Source: Xanthomonas hydrangeae
GTDB lineage: Bacteria; Pseudomonadota; Gammaproteobacteria; Xanthomonadales; Xanthomonadaceae
DNA length: 64,000 nucleotides
Assembly (NCBI GenBank): GCA_905142475.1
Contig: LR990730.1
Span: forward strand, 1,984,001-2,048,000
Direction of reading: 5' to 3'
Shown one piece after another: positions 19,778-30,331 of the stretch (positions within the stretch are counted from its first letter, which is position 1; each line of letters starts with the position of its first letter). Position numbers and translations under genes: made by a program. Under the pieces are notes generated by a model that was given only the letters and a program-made list of their open reading frames with translations, searched no databases and had not been told where the DNA came from.

Positions 19778-21325
19778 CTACAACGGCCCGCGTTCCCACG
19801 GCCCTGTGATCGCCAGCGTGATGCCCGGCGTCTGGATGTTGACGAACAAGGTGCGCGCCAGCGGGTCCCAGCAGGCGCCGCAAAACTCGGTGTCGCGGTA
19901 ATCGCCTTCGGCAATGGTCTTGCCGGCATCGGCGATCTGCTGCGAGGTCAGCTGCACGTTGTTCTTGGCCAGATAGAACGATTCACCGCCACGGGTGAGC
20001 CCGAGCAGGCGCGCGCCGGGACCGTACTCGTCCGGACTCTCCCCGCCGTCTTCGCACAGCACCACGCCACCGCGCGCGCTGACGGTGACGTTGTCGGGAT
20101 TGTGCGCGGCCAGCTGGTTGCCGCTGACGAACAGTGCGCTCAAGCGTTGCGTGAAAAGATCCAGCACCCATACCGCGCCGTTGCCGTAACCGCGGCGGCC
20201 CTGTGCATCCACGCCGGTGCTGGTGTCGACGATGAACAGTTTGCCGTAGCTGTACCAGATGCCTTCGCCACGGCTCATGCGCAGCGCGCCATCGGCCCAC
20301 GCCTGCGCAAACGGCCCGCTCAGGGTGTCGTTGGCGCCGATATCGGGGAAGCCGGCCGGTGCGGCGATGCCATCCAGATCGGGCTCGGCAATGTCCACCC
20401 ATTCCAGCTGGAACTGCTGGCCGATGCTGGCGACGGTGAGATCGGCATTGCGCCGCCCGCGCACGCGTGCGGCCTGCAGGCGGCCGCCATTTTCCAGCGA
20501 GCCATTGCGGCCGCGACGGTCGTTGGGGATGAAGCGATACAGGCCCGCCTTGTTGCGATCGTCTTCGGTGAGATAGACGATGCCGGTGCGCGGATCGATC
20601 GCCACCGCTTCATGGCTGAAGCGGCCCAGCCCGACCAGCGGGCGGCCGCTGGTGCGCTGGCTGTCCGGGTCCACTTCGAACACGTAGCCGTGCTTGCGGC
20701 CGGTGCTGGACACCGCATTGGTCTTGATCTCTTCGCAGCTCAGCCAGGTGCCCCAGGGGGTGGGGCCGCCAGCGCAGTTGACCAGCGTGCCGCCCAGGCT
20801 CGGCTCCAGGCTGCCCCAGCCGCGGCGACCGTAGCTCAAGGTGGTGGTGCCGCCACCGGCCAGTTGGCTGCCGCTGCCGCTGACGATGCCGGTGTCGTAC
20901 ATCGCTGGTGCGCGGAACGGAGTGGTCGCGCCGCGCTCGTGGTTGCGGATCAGCACATATTCCAGGCCGCGCAGCGGGTCGCTGCCAGGGCGCCAGTCGG
21001 GCCGACGCAGGCCGACCACGGCCATGCCGTCATGACGGTCGGGGCAGGGCTGGCCATCGTCCATGCGATCGCCGCTCCAGCCGAACGAGCGGTAGCTGAA
21101 ACCACGCGGCAGTTGCAGCAACGGCAGCCCGGTGCTCTGGTCGGCGACCGGGGCGAGCGGGCCATAGCGGCTGGGTACGGGTGCCAGCTGCAACGGTGGC
21201 GAGGTGCTGGTAGCGGCCTGGGCCTGGCGCGATTGCAGTGCGCTCAAGCTACCAAGCGCACCGGCGGCCATCACGGCGGCGCTGCCCTTGAGCACCTGGC
21301 GGCGGGCGGGATCGAAAATCGGCAT
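19778..21325 (-). CDS. PhoX-family (DUF839) secreted phosphatase
   Basis: The 515-residue protein starts MPIFDPARRQVLKGSAAVMA, a twin-arginine export signal (RRQVLK), so it should fold in the cytosol and act outside it. The body fits PhoX/DUF839 with phrases such as YVLIRNHERGATTPFRAP, WGTWLSCEEIKTNA and GRFSHEAVAIDPRTGIVYLTEDDRN. Characterised PhoX enzymes are Ca/Fe-dependent alkaline phosphatases. ATG 21325 is chosen because the Tat motif follows directly. It lies on the strand opposite to the rsfS and rlmH genes around it. A phosphatase role is likely; phytase-like or esterase activity is possible. Confidence 0.88.
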   Translation of the reverse strand: MPIFDPARRQVLKGSAAVMAAGALGSLSALQSRQAQAATSTSPPLQLAPVPSRYGPLAPVADQSTGLPLLQLPRGFSYRSFGWSGDRMDDGQPCPDRHDGMAVVGLRRPDWRPGSDPLRGLEYVLIRNHERGATTPFRAPAMYDTGIVSGSGSQLAGGGTTTLSYGRRGWGSLEPSLGGTLVNCAGGPTPWGTWLSCEEIKTNAVSSTGRKHGYVFEVDPDSQRTSGRPLVGLGRFSHEAVAIDPRTGIVYLTEDDRNKAGLYRFIPNDRRGRNGSLENGGRLQAARVRGRRNADLTVASIGQQFQLEWVDIAEPDLDGIAAPAGFPDIGANDTLSGPFAQAWADGALRMSRGEGIWYSYGKLFIVDTSTGVDAQGRRGYGNGAVWVLDLFTQRLSALFVSGNQLAAHNPDNVTVSARGGVVLCEDGGESPDEYGPGARLLGLTRGGESFYLAKNNVQLTSQQIADAGKTIAEGDYRDTEFCGACWDPLARTLFVNIQTPGITLAITGPWERGPL

Positions 21326-21446
21326 CGAACGACTCCTGCTGGCTGGGTAGTGCGCCGACGCTAGATGCCCGCTGTAACCGCACCATGACACCGCTGTGAT
21401 CGACCCGGTTCCGATGCCCGGGCTGTGACGCGGATATCATGTCGCG

Positions 21447-21917
21447 ATGAAATGCCGACTCATCGCTACCGGCGAGCGCGCACCGGCCTGGGTGGCGCAG
21501 GGCTTTGCCGAATATCAGAAACGTCTTTCGCACTGGATGCCATTGGAGCTGGTCGAGATCGAACCCGGCCTGCGCGGCAAGGGCCGCGACGCGCAACGCG
21601 CCACCGACGACGAAGGCCGCCGCGTGCTCGCCGCGCTGCCCAAGAACGCCTACGTGGTTGCGCTCGATATCCCGGGTCGCCCGCTCAGTTCGGAGCAGCT
21701 CGCCCAACGCATGGAGCACTGGCGCGGGCAGGGCCGCGATCTGGCTTTCCTGATCGGCGGTCCCGAAGGTCACTCCGCCGATGTGCTGAAAACCGCCAGC
21801 GAGAGCTGGTCGATCGGCCCGTTGACCCTGCCGCACATGCTGGTGCGCCTGATCGTCGCCGAGCAGCTGTATCGCGCTGCGGCGATGCTGGCCAATCATC
21901 CGTATCACCGTGCGTGA
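21447..21917 (+). CDS. rlmH: 23S rRNA pseudouridine-1915 N3-methyltransferase
   Basis: RlmH is a SPOUT-class, SAM-dependent enzyme that methylates pseudouridine 1915 in helix 69 of 23S rRNA on assembled 70S ribosomes. The 156-residue product has the normal length. It shows LDIPGRPLSSEQLA, the SAM-binding knot LAFLIGGPEGHSADV, and the C-terminal signature LTLPHMLVRLIVAEQLYRA followed by HPYHRA. In many bacteria rlmH directly follows rsfS; here a J-domain gene and an antisense phoX separate them. It is divergent from phoX. Confidence 0.96.
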   Translation: MKCRLIATGERAPAWVAQGFAEYQKRLSHWMPLELVEIEPGLRGKGRDAQRATDDEGRRVLAALPKNAYVVALDIPGRPLSSEQLAQRMEHWRGQGRDLAFLIGGPEGHSADVLKTASESWSIGPLTLPHMLVRLIVAEQLYRAAAMLANHPYHRA

Positions 21918-22146
21918 GCAGGTGATCTTCATCAAGAACACGCGCTATCGAGAACGCGCGCTGCGTTGCCTGCGCACAAGCGAGCCGGGTTTTTCGTCGC
22001 GATCCTAGCCGTAGGCCGACTTCGTTCGGCAATGCAAGTAAGGCAGATGCGATTGATCTACTGAAACGCGGATCGCAACCGCGTTGTCGCCGTCACACCT
22101 GCATCTGTGCGGCAGCCCAATGCCGGGCTGCCGCATGAGGCGCTGC

Positions 22147-22827
22147 TCAATTCAACGAAAAACTCACCGGTACCAGGCCATACGCCTGCACGGCTTGACC
22201 GTTCTGCATCGCCGGCTGGAAACGCCAGCTGCGCAGCACCTGGCTACGCGCCGCCAGATCGAGTGCGCGATGACCGCTGCTGGTCTGCACGCTCACCTCG
22301 GTCGGGCGCCCATCGGTACCGACCAACACGCGTAGCAGCACCGTGCCTTGTTGTCCTGCACGCAATGCGGCCACCGGGTAACCCGGCGCCGGTGAGCTCA
22401 GATACTGCAGTTGGCCTGCCTCGACCGGGCCGCTGGGTGCGGCAATGGCCGGAGCGCTTTCAGTCACAGCGTCGGAGACAGCAGGTAAGGCAAGCGCTGC
22501 GCTGTCCACCAACGGTGCCTGATTCACCACTGGTGTTTGCACCTGTACCTGCACCGGCACGGTGGTCGGCGGTGTCTGCGTTGCCTGTGGCTTGAACTTC
22601 ACCTCGATCGGGAACACCGCTGGCGGGGCGGGCGGCGTTGGGACCGTCATCGGCATGACCCAACGTTCTTTGGGCGTAGGCTGCTGCGGAATCGCACGGT
22701 ACGAGAGCGGAATCAGCAACAGCCCGCCGGCCAGCAAATGCAATGCCACGGCCGTACTCATCGCCAGAACGCGCGAGCTGTCGATGCCTGTGGATCGGGA
22801 AGAAACCTGCGATTGCGTGAGAACCAT
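22147..22827 (-). CDS. TonB-family energy transducer protein
   Basis: The 226-residue protein has one N-terminal membrane helix (about residues 20-40, STAVALHLLAGGLLLIPLSY). A Pro/Val/Gln-rich periplasmic linker (about 55-130) leads to a C-terminal TonB domain with SPAPGYPVAALRAGQQG and later LDLAARSQVLRSWRFQPA. TonB carries proton-motive energy from ExbBD to outer-membrane receptors. No exbB or exbD is adjacent, so this is a stand-alone transducer. Of two adjacent ATGs, 22827 is better spaced from the ribosome site GAGGAGGTGG. Confidence 0.86.
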   Translation of the reverse strand: MVLTQSQVSSRSTGIDSSRVLAMSTAVALHLLAGGLLLIPLSYRAIPQQPTPKERWVMPMTVPTPPAPPAVFPIEVKFKPQATQTPPTTVPVQVQVQTPVVNQAPLVDSAALALPAVSDAVTESAPAIAAPSGPVEAGQLQYLSSPAPGYPVAALRAGQQGTVLLRVLVGTDGRPTEVSVQTSSGHRALDLAARSQVLRSWRFQPAMQNGQAVQAYGLVPVSFSLN

Positions 22828-23136
22828 CATCCACCTCCTCAACGGAACTGCGGAACGGACCAGCGCGACCCGGACGCACACCACCATCCGGTGACGTAGG
22901 TTTACCGCGACCCTTGTGTAGACACAAGTGATTTCGCAGCGCCAGCGATGGCTCGCTGATTGACTCCAGGCGTCTCGATTCGGGGAGATTGGCTGGTGCG
23001 GCAGACTCGCGTACGACTAGATGCGGTCACAGCGACATGGCAAGGCGATGCACAAGAATTTTCGGCCTTTCCAATAAGAAACTGCCCTCAGGAGAGGGCA
23101 GTCAGAAAAATCAGATCACGCTCGGTTTCGATCCGA
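22828..23136. other. Intergenic stretch between the TonB-like and SIMPL genes
   Basis: The 309 bp hold the TonB-like gene's leader and, near the right end, the SIMPL gene's terminator (listed separately). Between them I see no gene or known repeat. Confidence 0.5.
23076..23106 (-). terminator. Intrinsic terminator of the SIMPL gene
   Basis: A perfect 9-bp stem, ACTGCCCTC at 23081-23089 and GAGGGCAGT at 23094-23102, encloses a four-base loop. On the minus strand it is followed by TTTCTTATTGG. It lies about 35 bases after the SIMPL stop. Confidence 0.8.
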
Positions 23137-23871
23137 TCAACGCCCCAGTTCGAATGTCACATCCAGGTTGATCGACAGCGTGCTTTCGCCCGGTGCGACC
23201 GGGGTGTCCATCTCGGCCTTGGCCGAGCGCATCGAGGCGGCCATCATCATCGGGCGCACGCCGCCACCGCTGCGGCCTTCGGAGATGCTGACGATGCGGC
23301 GCACCTTCAGGCCGAGCGACTTGGCGTAGGTGTCGGCACGGGCCTGGGCCTTCTTCAGTGCAGCCACGCGCGCTTCGTCGTAGACCGGCTCGGGCTGGTC
23401 GATCGAGAAGCTGGGGCCGTTGATGTCGTTGGCGCCCTGAGCGACCAGGGCATCGAGCACCTTGCCCAGGCGGGTGATGTCGCGGACCTTGAGGTTGACC
23501 GTGTTGCTGGCCTGGTAGCCGTTGATCTTGGGTGCTTCGTTCTCTTTGTAGGTGTACTGCGGGCTGAGGTTGATGCCGCTGGTCTGCACGTCCTTGTCGG
23601 CGATGCCGGCGGCCTTGACGGCGGCCAGCACCTTGTTCATCTGCTCGGCGTTCTGACGCATGGCGGCGTTGCCGTCGGCAGCCTGGGTGACCACGCCGGC
23701 AGACAGCGTGGCGATGTCCGGCACGCGCTTGGCTTCCGCTTCAGCCGACACATTGAGCAAGGTGCCGTCGTTGGGAATGGTGTAACTCGACGCAGGTTGA
23801 GCATGGGCGGTCATGGCGGTTCCGGCAGCGATCGAGAGGGCCAGCAACAACGGCTTGAAGGTGGTACGCAT
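23137..23871 (-). CDS. SIMPL (DUF541) domain periplasmic protein
   Basis: This is a 244-residue protein with a Sec signal peptide (MRTTFKPLLLALSIAAGTAM..AHA). The SIMPL/DUF541 body begins GTLLNVSAEAEAKRVPDIAT. It continues with QYTYKENEAPKINGYQASN and ALKKAQARADTYAKSLGLKV. E. coli YggE, a relative, is linked to oxidative-stress tolerance, but the biochemical role is unknown. ATG 23871 follows a GGAGA ribosome site. It ends at a clear terminator and is divergent from maf, 122 bases away. Confidence 0.9.
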   Translation of the reverse strand: MRTTFKPLLLALSIAAGTAMTAHAQPASSYTIPNDGTLLNVSAEAEAKRVPDIATLSAGVVTQAADGNAAMRQNAEQMNKVLAAVKAAGIADKDVQTSGINLSPQYTYKENEAPKINGYQASNTVNLKVRDITRLGKVLDALVAQGANDINGPSFSIDQPEPVYDEARVAALKKAQARADTYAKSLGLKVRRIVSISEGRSGGGVRPMMMAASMRSAKAEMDTPVAPGESTLSINLDVTFELGR

Positions 23872-23993
23872 GAGATCTCCTTGTCTGTCTGCAGAGCGTG
23901 TTGTGAGTTCGATGAACATGTTGTGAGTCGAACGCGACCACTGTGTGCCATGCAAGCAAGCGGGCGAGCATGGGCAACAGGTATGCTGGAAGG

Positions 23994-24566
23994 ATGCTTT
24001 ATCTCGCCTCCCGATCGCCGCGCCGACAAGAACTCCTGCAACGCCTGGATGTGCCGTTCCAGACCTTGCAACTGGACGTGCCCGAGCTGCGCGCTGCCGG
24101 CGAATCGCCCGCGCAGTATGTGCAACGCGTTGCGCTGGACAAGGCGCGCGCCGGGCTGGTGCAGGTGCAGGCCAGCGACCCCGATGCGATCGTGCTGGGC
24201 TCCGATACCGAGGTGGTGTTGGGCGAGCGGGTGTTCGGCAAGCCGGTCGATGTGGCCGATGCGATCGCGATGTTGAGCTTGCTGTCAGGGCGCACCCACC
24301 AGGTGCTCACGGCGGTGGTTCTAGTCTGCGCACAACGCGCCCCGGCACAGGCGTTGGTGGTATCGGAGGTCACTTTCGACACGCTCGATGCTGCGCAGAT
24401 CGCTGCCTATGCGGCCTGCGGCGAGCCGATGGGCAAGGCCGGTGCGTACGCGATCCAGGGACGCGCCGAACGTTTCATCAGCCATCTGTCCGGGAGCTAT
24501 TCCGGCGTGATGGGATTGCCCTTATTTCACACCTCGCAGTTGCTCACAGCCTTCGGAGCGCATTGA
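23994..24566 (+). CDS. maf: Maf-family nucleotide pyrophosphatase (dTTP/UTP type)
   Basis: Maf enzymes hydrolyse non-canonical or excess nucleoside triphosphates to monophosphates. The 190-residue product begins [15 protein letters not shown] after Met1, the phosphate-binding signature. It has the catalytic [15 protein letters not shown] near residue 64 and [15 protein letters not shown] near 145. The KAGAYxIQG form is typical of the YhdE group acting on dTTP and UTP. ATG 23994 follows GGAAGG. Its TGA overlaps the rng ATG by one base, so the two genes are translationally coupled. Confidence 0.93.
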   Translation: MLYLASRSPRRQELLQRLDVPFQTLQLDVPELRAAGESPAQYVQRVALDKARAGLVQVQASDPDAIVLGSDTEVVLGERVFGKPVDVADAIAMLSLLSGRTHQVLTAVVLVCAQRAPAQALVVSEVTFDTLDAAQIAAYAACGEPMGKAGAYAIQGRAERFISHLSGSYSGVMGLPLFHTSQLLTAFGAH

Positions 24567-26065
24567 TGTCGGAAGAGATTTTGGTCAACGTCACCCCGCG
24601 CGAGACCCGCGTGGCGGTGATCGAGAACGGCATGCTGCAGGAACTGCATATCGAGCGCGGTTGGCGCCGGGGCGTGGTCGGCAATATCTACAAGGGCAAG
24701 GTGCAGCGGGTGATGCCCGGCATGCAGGCGGCGTTCGTCGAACTGGGTCTGGAGCGCGCCGCGTTCCTGCACGCCAACGACGTGATCCGCCCGGCGCCGG
24801 CACCGGCTAGCGTGGTCGATACCGAAGAAACCCCGATTCCGCCACCGCCGGCGGCCTCGGTGCCGATCGTGGAGCTGTTGCGCGACGGTCAGGACATCGT
24901 GGTGCAGGTGGTCAAGGACCCGATCGGCACCAAGGGCGCGCGGCTGACCACCCAGATCAGCATTCCCTCGCGCTATCTGGTGCTGCTGCCGCAATCCAAG
25001 ATCGTCGGGGTGTCGGCGCGCATCGAAGACGAGGCCGAGCGGCTGCGTTTGAAGACCATCGTCAGCGAGGTCTCGGCCCAGCACGGCGGCTTCGGCTACA
25101 TCATCCGTACCAATGCCGAAGGCCAGCCGGCCGAGGCGCTGGCCGAGGACATCGCCTATCTGTCGCGGGTCTGGAACGTGGTGGAGCGGCGCGGCCGCGA
25201 AGCGCCGCCGTGCAGCATCATCTATGAAGACCTGAGCCTGCCGCTGCGTGCGGTGCGCGACCTGATCCGCCGCGACGTGGAAAAGGTCAAGGTCGACTCC
25301 AACGAGACCTTCGTGCAGCTGCAGGCGTTCGTGGCCAAGTACATGCCGGTGCTGGCCGAGCGTCTGGAGCTGTACACCGGCGACCGGCCGATCTTCGACC
25401 TGTACGGGGTCGAGGACGAGATCGGGCGCGCGCTGAACAAGCAGGTGCCGCTCAAGTCCGGCGGCTACCTGGTGATCGACCAGACCGAGGCGATGACCAC
25501 CATCGACGTCAACACCGGTTCGTTCGTCGGCCAGCGCAATCTCGAAGAAACCGTGTTCCGCACCAACCTGGAGGCCGCGCAGGCGGTGGCGCGGCAGCTG
25601 CGGCTGCGCAACCTGGGCGGGATCATCATCATCGACTTCATCGACATGGACGATGCCGAGCATCGCCGCCAGGTGCTGCGCACGCTGGAGAAGGCGCTGG
25701 CACGCGATCACGCCAAGACCACCGTGTACGAATTCTCGCCGCTGGGCCTGGTGGAGATGACCCGCAAGCGCACCGTCGAAAGCCTGGAGCGGCAGCTGTC
25801 GGAAACCTGCGGCCAGTGCAGCGGGCGCGGCACCATCAAGACCGCCGAGACGGTGACCTACGAGATCTTCCGCGAGATCACCCGCGCGGTACGCCAGTTC
25901 GACGCCGCGCGGCTGCTGGTGATCGCCTCGTCCAAAGTGGTGGCGCGTATCACCGACGAAGAGTCGGCGGCCGTGGCCGAGCTGGAGGAATTCCTCGGCA
26001 AGAGCATCCGCTTCCAGTCCGACGACCAGTATCTGCAGGAGCAGTTCGATGTGGTGCTGCTGTGA
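24566..26065 (+). CDS. rng: Ribonuclease G
   Basis: RNase G is an endoribonuclease that matures the 5' end of 16S rRNA and degrades some mRNAs. The 499-residue length fits RNase G rather than the longer RNase E. It begins SEEILVNVTPRETRVAVIEN. An S1 domain (about 38-128) is followed by the catalytic domain with NTGSFVG and the metal-binding GGIIIIDFIDMD. The zinc-link CGQCSGRG lies near residue 415. ATG 24566 overlaps the maf stop, and the maf-rng pair is common in gammaproteobacteria. Confidence 0.96.
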   Translation: MSEEILVNVTPRETRVAVIENGMLQELHIERGWRRGVVGNIYKGKVQRVMPGMQAAFVELGLERAAFLHANDVIRPAPAPASVVDTEETPIPPPPAASVPIVELLRDGQDIVVQVVKDPIGTKGARLTTQISIPSRYLVLLPQSKIVGVSARIEDEAERLRLKTIVSEVSAQHGGFGYIIRTNAEGQPAEALAEDIAYLSRVWNVVERRGREAPPCSIIYEDLSLPLRAVRDLIRRDVEKVKVDSNETFVQLQAFVAKYMPVLAERLELYTGDRPIFDLYGVEDEIGRALNKQVPLKSGGYLVIDQTEAMTTIDVNTGSFVGQRNLEETVFRTNLEAAQAVARQLRLRNLGGIIIIDFIDMDDAEHRRQVLRTLEKALARDHAKTTVYEFSPLGLVEMTRKRTVESLERQLSETCGQCSGRGTIKTAETVTYEIFREITRAVRQFDAARLLVIASSKVVARITDEESAAVAELEEFLGKSIRFQSDDQYLQEQFDVVLL

Positions 26066-26234
26066 GGCGGGGAATGGAGAGTCGGGAATCGGGAATGGGG
26101 GTGGAGCGAAAGGCGCTCTGCGGGGTGCCGGTGACATCTTTAGAATGGCGGCGCGCGCGGATGGATGATCGTGTGCGCGGCGCGGTTTGTGCTCCTGCGA
26201 TTCCCTATTCCCTATTCACCATTCCCCGCCGTTA
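26066..26234. repeat. GGGAATC-type repeat at the rng-yhdP junction
   Basis: Two patches of a short repeat flank this 169-bp junction. GGGGAATGGAGAGTCGGGAA at 26068 continues with TCGGGAATGGGG. The near-complement ATTCCCTATTCCCTATTCAC ends at about 26228. Together they could form a long imperfect stem. The second patch runs almost to the yhdP start. Confidence 0.6.
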
Positions 26235-29200
26235 ATGCCTACCCCGCCGCGCCGCCGTCTGCGTCTGTTTCGCCGCTATGCGATCACCGCCACCGCACTC
26301 GTGCTGGTGGCGATCGCATTGCTGGTGGGTGCGGCCAGCCAGGCGTTGCCGCTTGCCGAGCAGCGGCCGCAGCAGATCGCCGCGTGGCTGAGTCAGCGCG
26401 CCGGCCAGCCCATTGCCTTCGATCGCCTGCAGACCGAGTGGACCCGACGCGGGCCGCTGTTGCGGCTGGATGGGTTGCGGATCGGCCCGCATGGCGATGT
26501 GCGCGTGGGCCAGGCCGAAATCCTGCTGGCGATGTACGCCGGCCTGTTGCCCGGCCATTCGCTGACCGAAGTCCGCCTGCGTGGTCTGGCGCTGACGCTG
26601 CAGCGTAGCGATGACGGCGTGTGGTCGGTGCAGGGCTTGCCGGCCGCGCGGCGTGCCGACCCCTTGGAAGCGTTGCGTCGCCTCGGCGAAATTCAGGTGG
26701 CCGAGGCGCGTTTGCATGTGACCGCGCCTTCGATCGGCCTGGACACCACGTTGCCGCGCATCGATCTGCGTCTGCGTGTCAGCGGTTCGACAGTGAAAGT
26801 AGGCAGCCATGCCTGGATCGATGTGCAGCGCGCGCCGTTGACCACCGTGCTGGAATTCGATCGCAACAGCGGCGACGGCAGCGCCTACGCGCAGGCCGAC
26901 CCCGCAGATCTGGCCGCGTGGGCCTCGTTGCTGCACGTCGGCGGCATGCGCGTGGATGGCGGCGGCGGACGGCTGCAGGCGTGGGCACAACTGCGTGCGC
27001 GCCGCATCACCGGTGTCACCGTGGATGCCGATCTTCAACAGGTGCGCTTGTCCGGTGCCGCACTGCCGGATGAAACCGCACGCCGCACGCTGGTGTGGGA
27101 GCGGCTGCAGGCACGCGCGCGCTGGCAGACCATCGAAGGCGGCTGGCGGATGGATGCGCCGCTGCTACGGCTGGGGCAGGCGGCCAAATTGCAGCAGTTG
27201 GATGGGCTGAGCATCGCTGGCGGGCGCCGTTACGCGGTGGTCGGCAACCATGTGGATGTCTCCGGTCTGATCGCAGCGGCGGCATTGAGCGACCACCTGT
27301 CGCCCACCTTGCGGCGCTGGTTGAGTATGTCCAAACCGCAGCTGCGTGTGACCGACCTGCAGGTTGCAGGCGAGCAGGGCGGTGCACTGCGCGCGCAGGG
27401 CCGGATCGACGAATTGGCGTTTCTACCGGTGGGCAACGCGCCAGGCATCAGCGGTTTGCGCGGCCTTATCGATGGCGATGCGCAGGCGGTCGAGCTGGAC
27501 ACCGCGCCCGATGCCACGGTGCGTTTCGACTGGCCGACCGGCTTCGGGGTGGTGCATGAGATCCAGCTGGCCGGCAAGCTCGTCGGCTGGCGCGACGGCG
27601 CCGGCTGGCAGGTCGCCACGCCGGCCTTGCGGGTGCAGGCCAAGGATTACGGCGCCAATGTGCGCGGCGGGCTGTGGTTCCAGAACGATGGCAGCCGCCC
27701 GCGCATCCAGCTGGCCACGCAACTGGACGATGTCGCCTTGCCGGTGGCGCGCAAATTCTGGATCCGCTCGAAGATGAGCAAGCCCGCCATCGACTGGCTG
27801 GACAAGGCGGTGGCCGGCGGCGTGATCACCGGCGGCACCGGCCTGGTCAGTGGCGATCTGGACGACTGGCCGTTCGAAGGCAATGACGGGCGCTTCGAAG
27901 CGTTCGGCCACATTCGCGACGGCGTGATCCCGTTCAATCCCGACTGGCCGGCGATGGAGCAGGTACAGGCCGATCTGAGCTTCCTCGGCAACGGCTTCTC
28001 CCTGCAGGGAAGTGGCGAGCTGGCCGGCGCGCCAATCACCCGGCTTGAGGCCGGCATTCCCAATTTCGCCACCTCCGAGCTTTACGTGCGCGCCTCCACC
28101 CAGGCCGACGCTGCGCAGCTGCTGAGCATGCTGCGCAAAAGTCCGTTGGAGCGTCGCTACGGCGACACCTTGCGCAATCTCACGGTGTCCGGCCCGGCAA
28201 CGGTGAGCTTCGATCTGCTGCGCCCGTTACGCAGCAAGGGCGTGGGCGGGCATCTGCAGGGCACGGTGGCGCTGCAGGGCGCCAGGCTGGCCGATGCGCG
28301 CTGGAATCTGGCCTTCGACCAGGTCAGCGGCCAGGCCGACTACCGCGACACCGGTTTTGCCGCCGAGCAGTTGAGCGTGCAGCACCAGGGTCGCAGCGGC
28401 GCGTTGTCCCTGCGTGCCGGCGGCTTCGTGCAGGACCCGAAGCAGGCGTTCGAAGCGCGCTTTGCCGCCACCCTGGATGCCAAGGAATTGTTCGACCGCG
28501 CGCCGCAGATGGAATGGCTGCGCCCGTACGTGCACGGCAGTGCGCCCTGGCAGGTGGGCGTGGATGTGCCATTGCCGCCGCCGGGCCAGACCGATGCGAA
28601 GGCGATGTTGAGCCTGCGCTCGGACCTGGTCGGCACCACCCTGGATCTGCCTGCGCCGCTGGACAAGGCGGCCACCCAGCCGTTGGACACCCAGGTCAAG
28701 GTGGCCTTGCCGGTCGGCGATGGCGATATCGATGTGGCGTTCGGCAAGCTGGTGGCGCTCAAGGCAAGCAGCCAGGGCAACCAGACCGGCGTGCGCGTGG
28801 TGATGGGCACCGACACGGTCAGCGAGCGCCCGCCGGCCAACGGGTTGATCGTCACCGGCCGCACCGCCTCGCTGGATGCGATCGACTGGATCAGCCTGGC
28901 GCGCGGCAGCAGCGAGCCGGAGATGCCGCCGCTGCCGGGCCAGCCGGAGACCAAAAAAAGCACGGTGCCGCTGCAGCAGGTGGACGTGCAGGCAGACAGA
29001 CTGCTGATGATCGGCGGCGTGTTCCCGCAGACCCGGCTGCGGCTGCGCCCGACCCGCGACGCGGTGGCGGTGACGCTGGACGGGCCGTCGCTGGCCGGCC
29101 AGCTCACGGTGCCCAATGCCGACGGCGCCGCCGTGCAGGGCAAGCTGCGCACCGTGCACTGGCAGCCGGTGGTGGCGGCCGAACCGGCCGCGCCCGAGCC

Positions 29201-30155
29201 GGGCGACCCGCTGGCCGGCGCCCTGCCCGAGCCGGCGCGCCGCGCGGTGGCCGAGTTCGACCCGGTGTCGATTCCGCCGTTGTCGCTGGATATCGATGAC
29301 TTGCAGGTCGGCAAGATGACCCTGGGCGCCGCCATCCTGCGCAGCAGCCGGCTCAGCGACGGCATGCAGGTCGATCAGCTGCAACTGCGCTCCAACGACC
29401 AGAGCATTGGTCTGACCGGTGCCTGGCGCGGCAAGGGCGAATCCGCCAGCACCCGGCTATCGGCGCGCGTGGACAGCCGCAATCTCGGCAATCTGCTGCA
29501 AAACCTCACCCTGGGCGGCCAGTTGCGCGGCGGCGAAGGCCAGCTGGAACTCAACGCCGGTTGGCAGGGCTCGCCGACCGGCTTTGCGCTCGGTTCGCTG
29601 GACGGCGATCTCAAGATCGACGTACGCAACGGCCAATTGCTGGAAGTGGATCCCGGCGCCGGCCGCGTGCTCGGCCTGCTCAGCGTGGCGCAGTTGCCGC
29701 GCCGGTTGATGTTCGACTTCCGCGACTTCTTCTCCAAGGGGCTGGCGTTCAACAAGCTGGCCGGCGAGGTGCGCTTCGGCGATGGTTTCGCGCGCACCGA
29801 CGCCATCCGCATCGAAGGCCCGGCCGCCGACATCAGTATCCGCGGGCTGACCGACCTGCGTGCGCAGACCTTCGACCAGACCGTGGACGTCAATCCCAAG
29901 GCCGGCAACCTGCTGGCCGTGGTCGGCGCCGTGGCCGGTGGCCCGGTCGGCGCGGCGGTGGGCGCGGCCGCCAATGCGGTGTTGAGCAAGCCGCTGGGCG
30001 CGATCGGTGCCAAGACCTATCACGTCACCGGCCCGTGGAAGGAGCCGCAGGTGGACGTGGTGGAACGCGAAGCGCGCGAGCGTGTGCCGAGCAAGCCGAG
30101 TTCTTCGAGTGCGCCAGGTACCAGTTCCAGCAAGCCTGGTGCAGCGCCGCGCTGA
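26235..30155 (+). CDS. yhdP: YhdP-family giant AsmA-like envelope protein
   Basis: The 1306-residue protein has an Arg-rich cytosolic N terminus and one membrane helix at about 14-35 ([20 protein letters not shown]). A very long periplasmic region of beta-rich repeats follows, with the DUF3971-type central region and an AsmA-like C-terminal part ([20 protein letters not shown]). A Ser/Lys-rich tail ends it. YhdP with TamB and YdbH moves phospholipids between membranes in E. coli; the same role here is inference. Length matches the family. In many gammaproteobacteria the order maf-rng-yhdP-tldD is conserved, as here. ATG 26235 is the first start that places the Arg-rich segment before the helix. 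Confidence 0.92.
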   Translation: MPTPPRRRLRLFRRYAITATALVLVAIALLVGAASQALPLAEQRPQQIAAWLSQRAGQPIAFDRLQTEWTRRGPLLRLDGLRIGPHGDVRVGQAEILLAMYAGLLPGHSLTEVRLRGLALTLQRSDDGVWSVQGLPAARRADPLEALRRLGEIQVAEARLHVTAPSIGLDTTLPRIDLRLRVSGSTVKVGSHAWIDVQRAPLTTVLEFDRNSGDGSAYAQADPADLAAWASLLHVGGMRVDGGGGRLQAWAQLRARRITGVTVDADLQQVRLSGAALPDETARRTLVWERLQARARWQTIEGGWRMDAPLLRLGQAAKLQQLDGLSIAGGRRYAVVGNHVDVSGLIAAAALSDHLSPTLRRWLSMSKPQLRVTDLQVAGEQGGALRAQGRIDELAFLPVGNAPGISGLRGLIDGDAQAVELDTAPDATVRFDWPTGFGVVHEIQLAGKLVGWRDGAGWQVATPALRVQAKDYGANVRGGLWFQNDGSRPRIQLATQLDDVALPVARKFWIRSKMSKPAIDWLDKAVAGGVITGGTGLVSGDLDDWPFEGNDGRFEAFGHIRDGVIPFNPDWPAMEQVQADLSFLGNGFSLQGSGELAGAPITRLEAGIPNFATSELYVRASTQADAAQLLSMLRKSPLERRYGDTLRNLTVSGPATVSFDLLRPLRSKGVGGHLQGTVALQGARLADARWNLAFDQVSGQADYRDTGFAAEQLSVQHQGRSGALSLRAGGFVQDPKQAFEARFAATLDAKELFDRAPQMEWLRPYVHGSAPWQVGVDVPLPPPGQTDAKAMLSLRSDLVGTTLDLPAPLDKAATQPLDTQVKVALPVGDGDIDVAFGKLVALKASSQGNQTGVRVVMGTDTVSERPPANGLIVTGRTASLDAIDWISLARGSSEPEMPPLPGQPETKKSTVPLQQVDVQADRLLMIGGVFPQTRLRLRPTRDAVAVTLDGPSLAGQLTVPNADGAAVQGKLRTVHWQPVVAAEPAAPEPGDPLAGALPEPARRAVAEFDPVSIPPLSLDIDDLQVGKMTLGAAILRSSRLSDGMQVDQLQLRSNDQSIGLTGAWRGKGESASTRLSARVDSRNLGNLLQNLTLGGQLRGGEGQLELNAGWQGSPTGFALGSLDGDLKIDVRNGQLLEVDPGAGRVLGLLSVAQLPRRLMFDFRDFFSKGLAFNKLAGEVRFGDGFARTDAIRIEGPAADISIRGLTDLRAQTFDQTVDVNPKAGNLLAVVGAVAGGPVGAAVGAAANAVLSKPLGAIGAKTYHVTGPWKEPQVDVVEREARERVPSKPSSSSAPGTSSSKPGAAPR

Positions 30156-30331
30156 GGCGCCCAAATGTGCGGCGCGCGCGGGTCAGTCGAATGCGCCTAG
30201 CCCGCCGAGCGCAATGCTTCCATTCAGTCCGCACACCGCACACCGCACACCGTCGCGCTGAGGCGTTGAAGCGCCCGCCGGGCATCCAGCCGCCTCTGCA
30301 CATGGCGAGCTGCGCCCAGACGCTGACGTGC

